From Shimia sp047124445 (GTDB taxonomy: Bacteria > Pseudomonadota > Alphaproteobacteria > Rhodobacterales > Rhodobacteraceae): 64,000 nt of DNA. The notes under the pieces are model-generated. The model had not been told where the DNA came from. It did no database searches and worked only from the letters and a program-made list of their open reading frames with translations. The stretch's first letter is position 1. The number at the start of each line of letters is the position of its first letter. Location of the stretch: the NCBI RefSeq assembly GCF_047124445.1, contig NZ_CP138921.1, positions 1,488,001-1,552,000 of the forward strand, given 5' to 3'. The translations under genes and the position numbers were made by a program. Below, in pieces: positions 35,734 through 43,232 of this stretch.

Positions 35734-36639
35734 TCAGCCATCCCGTTTCCAAAGCGGATGCGCCACCGGGTCCTTGCGCCGCCAGAAAAACTGCCGAAAC
35801 ACCTCGCCATAAGAGGCAAAATAATAGCCGTCGTTGCGCGACAGGTAGCGCTGCCGATTGCTGCGAAACAATTCCGGCAGGCGATACCACGGCATCTTGG
35901 GGTGCATGTGATGCACCACATGCAGATTGTTGTTCAGGAAAATCCACGCCAGCGGCCCATGATCCTCAATGATCACCGTGCGTCCCCGCGCCCGCTCATG
36001 CGCCTGATGCTCCAAAAAAGTGCGGATTTTGAGGATCGACAGGGCGGCATAGGCACAAATCAGATAGGCCCAGATCGGCAGCCGTCCAAAGGCGTGCATC
36101 CACCAAATGACCAGTATCACCGCAGGCACATGCCACAGCCACCCGGTCAAAACCCGACGATCTCCGTGCCGGATCGCCCGCCAATCACTCACCATAAAAC
36201 AGACCTGCCCCACCAGCGGCCCCACCAACAACCGCCCCACAAGCGTGTTGTTGAACAGAAGCACAGCCTGCCGCCATTTGGGCAAAGCTTGCCAGTCTTC
36301 GGCGTAGAGGTAATTGCTCTCTGGATCGTCATAAGGATCGGTCAAACGGCTGTCCAAATGGTGATCCAGATGGGTGTCTTTGAAGCGCAGATAAGGCACA
36401 AACAGCCCAATTGCCGGAAACACCAACGCGGCGTTTACCACTTTGTTTTGAAAAGGATGTCCATGCAGCACTTCATGACTTAACGAGCTGTGCAATGCCA
36501 GCGCGACAATCGTTAGCACCATGCCCAATGGTAGCCACAACTGAGCCGCCCAAACCGTGCCCAATGCATATAGCCCGTAGCAACCTGCCACTAAGAGTAG
36601 CGTGGGCCACTCCACTTTGGACAGACGCCGCTCAGCCAT
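35734..36639 (-). CDS. Membrane fatty-acid desaturase
   Basis: 301 residues from MAERRLSKVEWPTLLLVAGC at 36639. The three histidine boxes of membrane di-iron desaturases/hydroxylases are present: HSSLSHEVLHGHPF, KDTHLDHHLDSR and NNNLHVVHHMHPKMP. Membrane spans lie before the first box and in the middle of the protein. It should act on acyl chains or a related lipid in the inner membrane. It overlaps the DUF2061 stop by 8 bp. An HTH regulator is divergent from the pair and probably controls it. Confidence 0.85.
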   Translation of the reverse strand: MAERRLSKVEWPTLLLVAGCYGLYALGTVWAAQLWLPLGMVLTIVALALHSSLSHEVLHGHPFQNKVVNAALVFPAIGLFVPYLRFKDTHLDHHLDSRLTDPYDDPESNYLYAEDWQALPKWRQAVLLFNNTLVGRLLVGPLVGQVCFMVSDWRAIRHGDRRVLTGWLWHVPAVILVIWWMHAFGRLPIWAYLICAYAALSILKIRTFLEHQAHERARGRTVIIEDHGPLAWIFLNNNLHVVHHMHPKMPWYRLPELFRSNRQRYLSRNDGYYFASYGEVFRQFFWRRKDPVAHPLWKRDG

Positions 36640-36838
36640 GTTGCCGCCCCCAGCGCACACGGGACCACACCCGCTCGTAAATCAAATACATGCTGAACCC
36701 CAATCCGGTGTTGATCAGCGCCATCTTCCCCCCAAGGGCTGCCGATCCGGTGGCCAGAATTCCCACCACGGACATCGAAATGATGCCGATCACATTCCAA
36801 ATCACCGCTTTCACGATGGAGCGTTTTTGTGTGTCCAT
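36632..36838 (-). CDS. DUF2061 small membrane protein
   Basis: 68 residues from MDTQKRSIVKAVIWNVIGII. It has two short hydrophobic helices and an Arg/Trp-rich tail (YERVWSRVRWGRQHG), the DUF2061 plan. The function is unknown. It is the first gene of a two-gene unit with the desaturase, overlapping it by 8 bp. Confidence 0.8.
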   Translation of the reverse strand: MDTQKRSIVKAVIWNVIGIISMSVVGILATGSAALGGKMALINTGLGFSMYLIYERVWSRVRWGRQHG

Positions 36839-36854
36839 TGCGCCGTCCCGTGCG

Positions 36855-36932
36855 TCTGTCTTCACAGATGTGTTACCGGCAAAAAAGGCGTTTCAGAATT
36901 CTGTATCTGATTAACAAAACTCGACAGATGTG
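36855..36932. promoter_or_regulatory. Repeated ACAGATGTG and palindromes in the desaturase/HTH divergent promoter
   Basis: TCTGT-CTTC-ACAGA (36855-36868) is a perfect palindrome. ACAGATGTG occurs at 36864-36872 and again at 36924-36932, exactly 60 bp apart, each followed by a TA dinucleotide one base on. CAGAATTCTG (36894-36903) is a further perfect palindrome between them. The second copy ends 15 bp before the HTH gene start. This looks like a cooperative operator for the HTH protein acting on both genes. Confidence 0.45.
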
Positions 36933-36946
36933 ATATTTATCCCCAC

Positions 36947-37804
36947 ATGAGTGAAATTATCGACAAACGGTTGCGAGCAGATCAGTTCCGAAAGCGCCTG
37001 GCCAGCGCCATGCAAGATCAGGCCGTGACCCAAGCCGCTCTTGCGCGCAGCATTGGCGTTGACCGCTCCACCATCAGCCAACTGCTGAAAGACACCGGCG
37101 CCCGACTGCCCAATGCACAGGTGGTGGGCGAATGCGCCGCCGCCCTTGGGGTTTCTGCGGATTGGCTGCTCTCACTCACCGACCGTCCTGAAAACACGGC
37201 AGACATCCTCGCCAACGCTCTGACGGTTACGGAGGCCCCCCGCGCGCTGGTGGATGAACAGATTTTCGCCTGGCATCAGGAGGCGGCGGGCTACAAGATC
37301 CGCCACGTGCCAGCGGGCCTGCCGGACATGCTCAAAACCGACGAAATGCTGGCCTGGGAATATGCGCCGCACCTTGGTCGGACCACGGAACAGGCTATCA
37401 ACGCCTCGCGTGACCGCCTCAATTGGATGCGCGAATCCCAATCTGACTATGAAATTGCCCTGCCCATGCACGAGCTGGCTGCCTTTGCCCGCGGCGAGGG
37501 CTACTACGCAGGCTTGCCCGAGGACATCCGCGCGCAACAACTCGATCAATTCGCCGATCTCAGCAGCCAGCTCTACCCGCGCCTGCGGCTCTACCTGTTT
37601 GACGCCCGTCGGCTGTACTCCAGCCCGATCACCGTCTTTGGCCCCCTGCTCGCGGTGCTCTACCTGGGCCGCAATTACCTCGCCTTCCGCGACCGCGAAC
37701 GTGTCACCAGCTTCACCGAACATTTTGACGACCTGATCCGCCAGGCAGATGTCACCGCCCGTCAAATCCCGGATCACGTCGCAGCCCTCAAATCCGCCCT
37801 GTAA
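36947..37804 (+). CDS. HTH (XRE-type) transcriptional regulator
   Basis: 285 residues. A Cro/C1-type helix-turn-helix occupies residues ~14-70 (AALARSIGVDRSTISQLLKD). The remaining ~200 residues form a C-terminal domain that I do not recognise by name. It includes RLRLYLFDARRLYSSPITVF and YLGRNYLAFRDRERV, suggesting an effector or dimerisation domain. It is divergent from the DUF2061/desaturase pair, with repeated operator-like sequences between, so control of membrane-lipid modification is the likely job. Confidence 0.82.
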   Translation: MSEIIDKRLRADQFRKRLASAMQDQAVTQAALARSIGVDRSTISQLLKDTGARLPNAQVVGECAAALGVSADWLLSLTDRPENTADILANALTVTEAPRALVDEQIFAWHQEAAGYKIRHVPAGLPDMLKTDEMLAWEYAPHLGRTTEQAINASRDRLNWMRESQSDYEIALPMHELAAFARGEGYYAGLPEDIRAQQLDQFADLSSQLYPRLRLYLFDARRLYSSPITVFGPLLAVLYLGRNYLAFRDRERVTSFTEHFDDLIRQADVTARQIPDHVAALKSAL

Positions 37805-37857
37805 GTCCACGCGGTAGTCCAGCCAATAAACGCGCCCCCGCCCCGCTTCTTCTTGCC

Positions 37858-37907
37858 AAAATTATCCTGGGGGAGTCACAGCCCCGCTGTGACGGGGGCA
37901 AAGTCCC
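37858..37907. repeat. GC-rich intergenic repeat with hairpin
   Basis: AAATTATCCTGGGGGA is followed by the hairpin GTCACAGC-CCC-GCTGTGAC (37875-37893; 8-bp stem) and then GGGGGCAAAGTCCCC. This is the same plan as the element at 31151-31203 read in reverse. It lies between the convergent HTH and SDR genes and may act as a terminator. The rest of 37805-37931 shows nothing else. Confidence 0.5.
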
Positions 37908-37931
37908 CTCGCGCCCTCTCGCGACCCGCGC

Positions 37932-38693
37932 CTAGACCTTCGGGTCGGGGTTTACCGTAAACCCATCGACGGCAATCACCTGCCCACTCACCAGCCGCGC
38001 CTTGTCGCTGCACAAAAATACCGCCATCTCGGCCACGTCGTGCCCCTCCACAAAGGAGCCAAGCGCCGTACCGGAGGCATAGCCCTCATAGACCGCATCC
38101 CGCGTCATGCCCTTGGCCGCCGCTTCGCGTTCCAGCACGCCCTCCATGCGCGGCCCTTCCACCGCGCCGGGACAAATCACATTCGCCCGCACGCCATGCG
38201 GTCCCAACTCCATGGCCAGCGTTTTGGTCAGACCGATGACGGCCCATTTCGCCGCCGCATAAGGCGCGCGGTAGGGATAGCCATATTGCCCGGCCGTGGA
38301 GCTTGTCACCACAATCGCGCCCTGCCCTGCCGTCTTCATCATCGGCGCGGCATATTTGGCGGCCAGAAACGCGCCCTCGAGATTGACCGCCACGCAGGCC
38401 TGCCAATCTTGCAGGTTTATATCTTCCACGGCCGCAGTTGGTCCGGCGACACCGGCATTTGCGCAAAGCGCATCCAGCCCTCCCCACGCATCATTGATCT
38501 CTGAGAACAGCGCAGCAACAGCCTCTTCATCGGTCACATCCAACTGTGTTCTGCGCCAACCTTCAGGGACGCCCACCAAAGCCGTCGCGTCCACATCGGC
38601 CACCCAGACCCGCCAGCCGTCCCGCGCAAACACCTCCGCCATGGCGCGCCCAACCCCGGACGCTCCTGCGGTGATCAGAACACGCCGGCTCAC
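37932..38693 (-). CDS. Short-chain dehydrogenase in the carnitine cluster
   Basis: 253 residues. Cofactor motif TAGASGVGRAMAEVFARDGW, an Asp after the second strand (VWVADVDATALVG) that favours NAD+, NAG motif ALCANAGVAGP, and catalytic Ser/Tyr-x3-Lys in SSTAGQYGYPYRAPYAAAKW. Its ATG overlaps the stop of the L-carnitine dehydrogenase fusion by 4 bp. The substrate is unknown; a carnitine-related hydroxy acid or D-carnitine would fit the setting, but that is inference. Confidence 0.85.
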   Translation of the reverse strand: MSRRVLITAGASGVGRAMAEVFARDGWRVWVADVDATALVGVPEGWRRTQLDVTDEEAVAALFSEINDAWGGLDALCANAGVAGPTAAVEDINLQDWQACVAVNLEGAFLAAKYAAPMMKTAGQGAIVVTSSTAGQYGYPYRAPYAAAKWAVIGLTKTLAMELGPHGVRANVICPGAVEGPRMEGVLEREAAAKGMTRDAVYEGYASGTALGSFVEGHDVAEMAVFLCSDKARLVSGQVIAVDGFTVNPDPKV

Positions 38694-40162
38694 CGTGGCT
38701 GCCCGACGTAGCGCCCGAGCCCCTCCGGCGCGGGCAAATCGGCCTGCGCCTCGCTGATCATCTTCAGATTGGCGGCAATTTCCGGACTAAACGGCGCAGG
38801 TCGCCGTGTCTCAAGGCTCACATGGATCAGAATATGCTCCCCGGTGGCCAGCAGCTTTTCACCCGCAAACATCTCATGCCAAAGGTGCATCTTCTTGCCC
38901 TCCGCCATCAGCACACGTGTCCGCACGTCAATCACACTACCCAGGTGGGTCTCATCAATGTGCCGGATATGTGTCTCTGCCGTAAAAAAACTCCCCCCGG
39001 TCGCGATGTAGTCCTGATCACAGCCAATGATCTCCATCAGCCGGTCGCTGGCATCGGCAAAGGCCTGCAAATACCGGCTCTCGGTCATGTGCCCGTTGTA
39101 ATCCAACCAATCCACCGGCACCGCACGGCGCACTGTACCGATGGGTTGCGTCGGGTTGGCTATGTCGCTGGCCCTTCGCACCATACCAGCCGCCGCTGAG
39201 AGCTTGACGTCGTGCTGGTTGAGCACTGCGCCAGATGCAAAATCCTGCGCTTTGAGCGCGCGCATCATGGCGACAAGGTTGTTGTCCCGTATCCGCTCCA
39301 TTTCGCGGATTGTCAAATGGCCGGACTGTGCGTCACTTTGGCCAGCGATCAGATCCACCAACTCGTCGGTGAACTCCGGCACATCCATCAGCTTGGTCCA
39401 GGGCCATTCCAATGCGGGGCCAAATTGCGCCATGAAGTGCTTCATGCCCGCCTCGCCTCCGGCCACGCGATAGGTGTCAAACAGCCCCATCTGCGCCCAG
39501 CGAATGCCAAACCCCATACGAATGGCCTCATCGATCTCTTCTGTGGTGGCGATCCCATCTTTCACCAGCCAAAGCGCTTCACGCCACACCGCCTCAAGGA
39601 AGCGATCGGCAATATGGGCATCAATCTCCTTGCGCACATGCAGGGGGAACATGCCCACGCCGGTCAAAATCTCCTTGGCCCGCGCCACCAGTTCCGGCGG
39701 GTTTGCTTCCGTCGGCACCAGCTCCACCAAGGGCATCAGGTAGACCGGGTTAAACGGATGTGTGACCACAATCTGCTCGGGCCGCGTCGCGCAACCCTGC
39801 AACTCGCTGGGTTTAAACCCGCTGGTCGAACTGCCCAAAATCGCCTCGGGGTCACAATGCTCCTGCAGCGTCTGATAAACCTTACGCTTGAGTTCCAATC
39901 TCTCCGGCACGCTCTCCTGTATCCAGCTTGCCCCAGCCACGGCCTCCGACATGGTCTCATGAAAGCTCAGCGTGCCCTCAGCGGGCAAAGCCGTATCGCT
40001 CAACCCCGGCAGAGACACCCGTGCATTGACGATCACCTCGCCAATTTTGCGCTCCGCCTCCGGGTCCGGGTCAAACACTTGTACATCCCAGCCATTGAGC
40101 AAAAACCGCGCGGCCCAGCCGCCGCCAATCACCCCGCCGCCAATAATCGCTGCCGTTGCCAT
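38690..40162 (-). CDS. lcdH: L-carnitine dehydrogenase fused to a betainyl-CoA thioesterase domain
   Basis: 490 residues. The N-terminal ~320 form a 3-hydroxyacyl-CoA-dehydrogenase-like protein with NAD+ motif AAIIGGGVIGGGWAARFLLN and the catalytic region IVVTHPFNPVYLMPLVELVP. The C-terminal ~150 residues form a hot-dog thioesterase (VPVDWLDYNGHMTESRYLQA). This fusion is known in carnitine degraders: the first half oxidises L-carnitine to 3-dehydrocarnitine, and the second hydrolyses betainyl-CoA to glycine betaine. The BKACE enzyme for the middle step is encoded at 41249-42160, so the pathway is complete in this cluster. Confidence 0.88.
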   Translation of the reverse strand: MATAAIIGGGVIGGGWAARFLLNGWDVQVFDPDPEAERKIGEVIVNARVSLPGLSDTALPAEGTLSFHETMSEAVAGASWIQESVPERLELKRKVYQTLQEHCDPEAILGSSTSGFKPSELQGCATRPEQIVVTHPFNPVYLMPLVELVPTEANPPELVARAKEILTGVGMFPLHVRKEIDAHIADRFLEAVWREALWLVKDGIATTEEIDEAIRMGFGIRWAQMGLFDTYRVAGGEAGMKHFMAQFGPALEWPWTKLMDVPEFTDELVDLIAGQSDAQSGHLTIREMERIRDNNLVAMMRALKAQDFASGAVLNQHDVKLSAAAGMVRRASDIANPTQPIGTVRRAVPVDWLDYNGHMTESRYLQAFADASDRLMEIIGCDQDYIATGGSFFTAETHIRHIDETHLGSVIDVRTRVLMAEGKKMHLWHEMFAGEKLLATGEHILIHVSLETRRPAPFSPEIAANLKMISEAQADLPAPEGLGRYVGQPR

Positions 40163-40164
40163 GC

Positions 40165-40539
40165 TTAATTCTTTCCTTCTTCACAGCGCACCAAATTTGC
40201 GGTCACGCCACTTTCATTCAAAATCAAAAGCCGATCCTCATAGGTCACGAGGAACATCTGCGTCTCGCTGTAGGCATAGCCCGCATCCAGACACTCCGTG
40301 GTCAGCGCCCAGCTGTTGGCCATGCCGGTGGGCTGGATTGTGCGAATGTCACAACTCCACTCGATGCCAAAGAAGCCATCACGCCCGAACCAGGTTGGTG
40401 TCTCGTCGCCGACATCTCCAGCCCGCGCGCACCAGGAGGCGTTGCCGGTCCAATAGCCTTCCCAGAGTGGGCGCTCTTCTGCCGCCAAGTGTGTCGCTGC
40501 CAAAATCGCTAGTAGGGCAGTTCCAAATCTCTGTGTCAT
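40165..40539 (-). CDS. Small secreted protein with four cysteines, unknown
   Basis: 124 residues from MTQRFGTALLAILAATHLAA at 40539, which reads as a Sec signal peptide cut near residue 20; the open frame reaches 40590. The mature part has cysteines at 37, 63, 83 and 119, enough for two disulfides, and many aromatic residues (WEGYWTGNASWC, TWFGRDGFFGIEWSC). I do not recognise the family. It ends 2 bp before the carnitine dehydrogenase start and must be on the same transcript, so a periplasmic role linked to carnitine or betaine is possible. Confidence 0.65.
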   Translation of the reverse strand: MTQRFGTALLAILAATHLAAEERPLWEGYWTGNASWCARAGDVGDETPTWFGRDGFFGIEWSCDIRTIQPTGMANSWALTTECLDAGYAYSETQMFLVTYEDRLLILNESGVTANLVRCEEGKN

Positions 40540-40616
40540 CCTCTTCCCTTTCCGCAGGAAACGGGTCGCCGCACGCCCATTCGACATCATAGCGTCCCCT
40601 CAAAAGGAGAGCTTAC

Positions 40617-41084
40617 ATGACCATACAGTTTCACCCATTGCCCGCCGATCACGTCGACGCCATCCGCAAAAGCCGCACCGACGCCTATGGCAACGCCGTA
40701 GAGGTCGCGATCAGCAGTGGGGACGGCATTCCCTGCCGCGCCTGCCTGAAGGTCACGCCCAAAGGCAGGCCCTTTCTGATCCTCGCGCACCGCCCGTTTG
40801 AAAGCCAAAACGCCTACACCGAAACCGGGCCGATCTTTCTCTGCGAAGACTGTGCTGCCACCGCGCCGTCCAGTACGCTGCCCGCCATCCTGACTGCCCC
40901 GACTTACATCGTGCGCGGCTATTCGGCGAACGAACGCATTGTCTATGGCACGGGGCAAGTGACCCCGACCGCGGACATTGCGAGCTACGCCGAAAGCCTG
41001 CTTGCGCGCGACGACATAGCCTTTGTTGATGTGCGCAGCGCGTCCAACAACTGTTTTTTGTGCCGGGTTAAGCCTGCCACGTGA
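40617..41084 (+). CDS. DUF1203 protein
   Basis: 155 residues matching the DUF1203 family (QFHPLPADHVDAIRKSRTDA; CRACLKVTPKGRPFLILAHR; IFLCEDC). The function is unknown. Cysteines occur as CRAC near residue 40 and FLCEDC around residue 80, which may bind metal. It is the only plus-strand gene inside the carnitine cluster, splitting the dehydrogenase fusion from the BKACE gene. AAAGGAGAG precedes the ATG. Confidence 0.8.
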   Translation: MTIQFHPLPADHVDAIRKSRTDAYGNAVEVAISSGDGIPCRACLKVTPKGRPFLILAHRPFESQNAYTETGPIFLCEDCAATAPSSTLPAILTAPTYIVRGYSANERIVYGTGQVTPTADIASYAESLLARDDIAFVDVRSASNNCFLCRVKPAT

Positions 41085-41115
41085 TCCAACGGCTTTCTTA
41101 ACGCACAACACGTGC

Positions 41116-41144
41116 TGCGGAGGTCGATTTTTCGCACCTCCGCA
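41116..41144. terminator. Strong stem-loop between convergent genes
   Basis: TGCGGAGGT (41116-41124) and ACCTCCGCA (41136-41144) form a perfect 9-bp stem, extended inside by CGA/TCG around a TTTT loop. It is 32 bp past the DUF1203 stop and ~105 bp past the BKACE stop. The stem is followed by AAAA on the plus strand, hence TTTT at its 5' side on the minus strand, so a classical U-tract is missing. Probable bidirectional terminator. The rest of 41085-41248 is unremarkable. Confidence 0.45.
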
Positions 41145-41248
41145 AAACAGTCGCGATACAGACAACCTACCGACGTGTTGCGCCCCTCTGTGCAATCGCC
41201 TCAAACCACCGGTTCTAAAGCCTACATGCGCAGCGGTTGCCGCAACGC

Positions 41249-42160
41249 TCACCCTTTGGGTGCCCGCTTCACCAGCCCCAGTTTCTCACGCACTTCCGCA
41301 GGCCCAATCACCCGCGCGCCCATGTTCTCAATGATTGTGCCTGCACGCTCCACAAGCTGCCAGTTCTGCGCCAACTCCCCTTTGCCAAGCCACAGGTTGT
41401 CCTCAAGCCCCACGCGCACATTGCCGCCTGCCAGCACCGCTGCCGCCACATAAGCCATTTGATTGCGGCCCAGCGAGAACGCGCTGAACGTCCACTCATC
41501 CGGCACATTGTTGACCATCGCCATAAAGGTGTTGAGGTCATCCGGCGCGCCCCACGGCACGCCCATGCACAACTGCACCAGCGCATCCGGTGCCAGCACG
41601 CCCTCTTTCACAAGCTCCTTGGCAAACCACAGATGTCCGGTGTCAAAGGCCTCAATCTCTGGCTTAACCCCAAGATCCGTCATCATTTTTCCCATGCTGC
41701 GCAGCATGCCGGGGGTGTTGGTCATCACATAGTCGGCTTCGGCAAAATTCATCGTGCCACAATCCAACGTGCAGATTTCCGGCAGGCATTCCGCCACGTG
41801 TGCGACCCGCTCCGTGGCGCCCACCATGTCCGTCCCATCCACCGTGGGCAGCGGGCTTTCCACGCCGCCAAACACAATGTCCCCCCCCATGCCCGCGGTC
41901 AGGTTGAGGACCATATCCACCTCGCTGTCGCGAATGCGATCCGTGACTTCGCGATAGTAACCTAGGTCGCGACTTGGTGCGCCAGTCTCCGGATCGCGCA
42001 CGTGGCAATGCACCACCGCCGCACCGGCTTTGGCCGCCGCAATCGCACTGTCGGCAATCTGTTTTGGGCTACGCGGCACATGCGGGCTGCGGTCCTGCGT
42101 GCCACCCGATCCGGTCACGGCACAGGTGATGAAAACCTCGCGGTTCATTGAGAGCGGCAT
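41249..42160 (-). CDS. BKACE-family enzyme, 3-dehydrocarnitine cleavage
   Basis: 303 residues of the beta-keto acid cleavage enzyme family (DUF849), starting at MPLSMNREVFITCAVTGSGG with AGGAA upstream. Zinc-ligand and catalytic motifs are seen in AAVVHCHVRDPETGAPSRDL (HxH) and KPEIEAFDTGHLWFAKEL. BKACE enzymes condense a 3-oxo acid with acetyl-CoA and split it. Here, beside L-carnitine dehydrogenase and a CdhR-like regulator, the expected reaction is dehydrocarnitine plus acetyl-CoA to betainyl-CoA plus acetoacetate. Confidence 0.9.
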   Translation of the reverse strand: MPLSMNREVFITCAVTGSGGTQDRSPHVPRSPKQIADSAIAAAKAGAAVVHCHVRDPETGAPSRDLGYYREVTDRIRDSEVDMVLNLTAGMGGDIVFGGVESPLPTVDGTDMVGATERVAHVAECLPEICTLDCGTMNFAEADYVMTNTPGMLRSMGKMMTDLGVKPEIEAFDTGHLWFAKELVKEGVLAPDALVQLCMGVPWGAPDDLNTFMAMVNNVPDEWTFSAFSLGRNQMAYVAAAVLAGGNVRVGLEDNLWLGKGELAQNWQLVERAGTIIENMGARVIGPAEVREKLGLVKRAPKG

Positions 42161-42234
42161 GGCGATTCCTTTCGTGTTCCTTGCCCGACCGTACCGCACT
42201 TGCCGCGCAACACTTTTCATTATACGAAATCAAT

Positions 42235-43212
42235 ATGTCTATTTCCGCAGAACCCAGCGTTTTCCGCCACGACCCGACGCCTCTGAACGTCGCCATTCTG
42301 GTGTTGGACGACTGCAATACGCTCAGCTTCGCCGCCGCCGTGGATCCGATGCGCGCCGCGAACCGCCGCGCCGGAAAAACCCTGTTTGACTGGCAGTTTT
42401 ACACCGCCACCGAGGCCCCCGCTGCGCTCACAAGCGGATTACAAATCAACGGGTTAGCGATCGATCAACTGCTGCGCTGCGACCTATTGTTGGTCGTGGC
42501 CGGCTTTCGATTGGAAGAGCAAGCCACACCACGCTTATCAGCCTCTCTGCGACGGCTCTATGCCACCGGCACCACCATCGCCGCCATCGACGGCGGCCCG
42601 TGGTTTCTGGCAGAAGCCGGCCTGCTGGACGACCACAACGCCACCACCCACTGGGAGGATATCGAGAAATTCTCCCAACAATTCCCCGGGGTTACAACTC
42701 TCAGAGATCGGTTCTGCATCTCTGACCGCATCGCCACTTCGGGCGGCGCAAGCCCCTGCATCGACATGATGCACTACCTGATTGAGACCCGCTACGGCGC
42801 GGATTTGGCCCTCCGCGTCAGCAGCGCCTTTGTCTACGACCCCATGCCCGCCAGCGCCCAGCGCCCCTTTTCCATCCCTCGCGCGATCCACCATCACCCA
42901 AAGGTCATCAAAGCGCTGGACCTCATGGGGCAGACGTTAGACGCGCCGCTCTCCATCCCGGAAATTGCAACAAAAACAGGGCTTTCCACACGCACATTGG
43001 AACTCAACTTCCAAACCCACCTGCACAATTCACCGCAAGCGGTCTACCTGACCATGCGCCTGGAGGAAGCCCTGCGCCTCGCCACAGACACGCAAATCCC
43101 GGTGCGCGACATCGCTCTTGCCACAGGCTTCAACAGCCCCACGAGCTTCGCCCGCGCCTTCAAAGCCGCGCATGGCACCTCTGTACGATCCCTACGCAAC
43201 AAACGACAGTAA
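42235..43212 (+). CDS. cdhR: GlxA/CdhR-type AraC-family regulator
   Basis: 325 residues from MSISAEPSVFRHDPTP. The N-terminal ~190 residues form a DJ-1/PfpI glutamine-amidotransferase-like domain (LNVAILVLDDCNTLSFAAAV; IAAIDGGPWFLAEAGLLDDH). The C-terminal ~100 residues form an AraC double helix-turn-helix (TKTGLSTRTLELNFQTHLHN; IALATGFNSPTSFARAFK). This is the architecture of CdhR and GbdR, activators of carnitine and betaine catabolism in Pseudomonas. It is divergent from the BKACE gene with 74 bp between, where TTTCATTATACGAAA overlaps the promoter area. Confidence 0.88.
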   Translation: MSISAEPSVFRHDPTPLNVAILVLDDCNTLSFAAAVDPMRAANRRAGKTLFDWQFYTATEAPAALTSGLQINGLAIDQLLRCDLLLVVAGFRLEEQATPRLSASLRRLYATGTTIAAIDGGPWFLAEAGLLDDHNATTHWEDIEKFSQQFPGVTTLRDRFCISDRIATSGGASPCIDMMHYLIETRYGADLALRVSSAFVYDPMPASAQRPFSIPRAIHHHPKVIKALDLMGQTLDAPLSIPEIATKTGLSTRTLELNFQTHLHNSPQAVYLTMRLEEALRLATDTQIPVRDIALATGFNSPTSFARAFKAAHGTSVRSLRNKRQ

Positions 43213-43232
43213 GCCGCTGATTTTATGCACTT

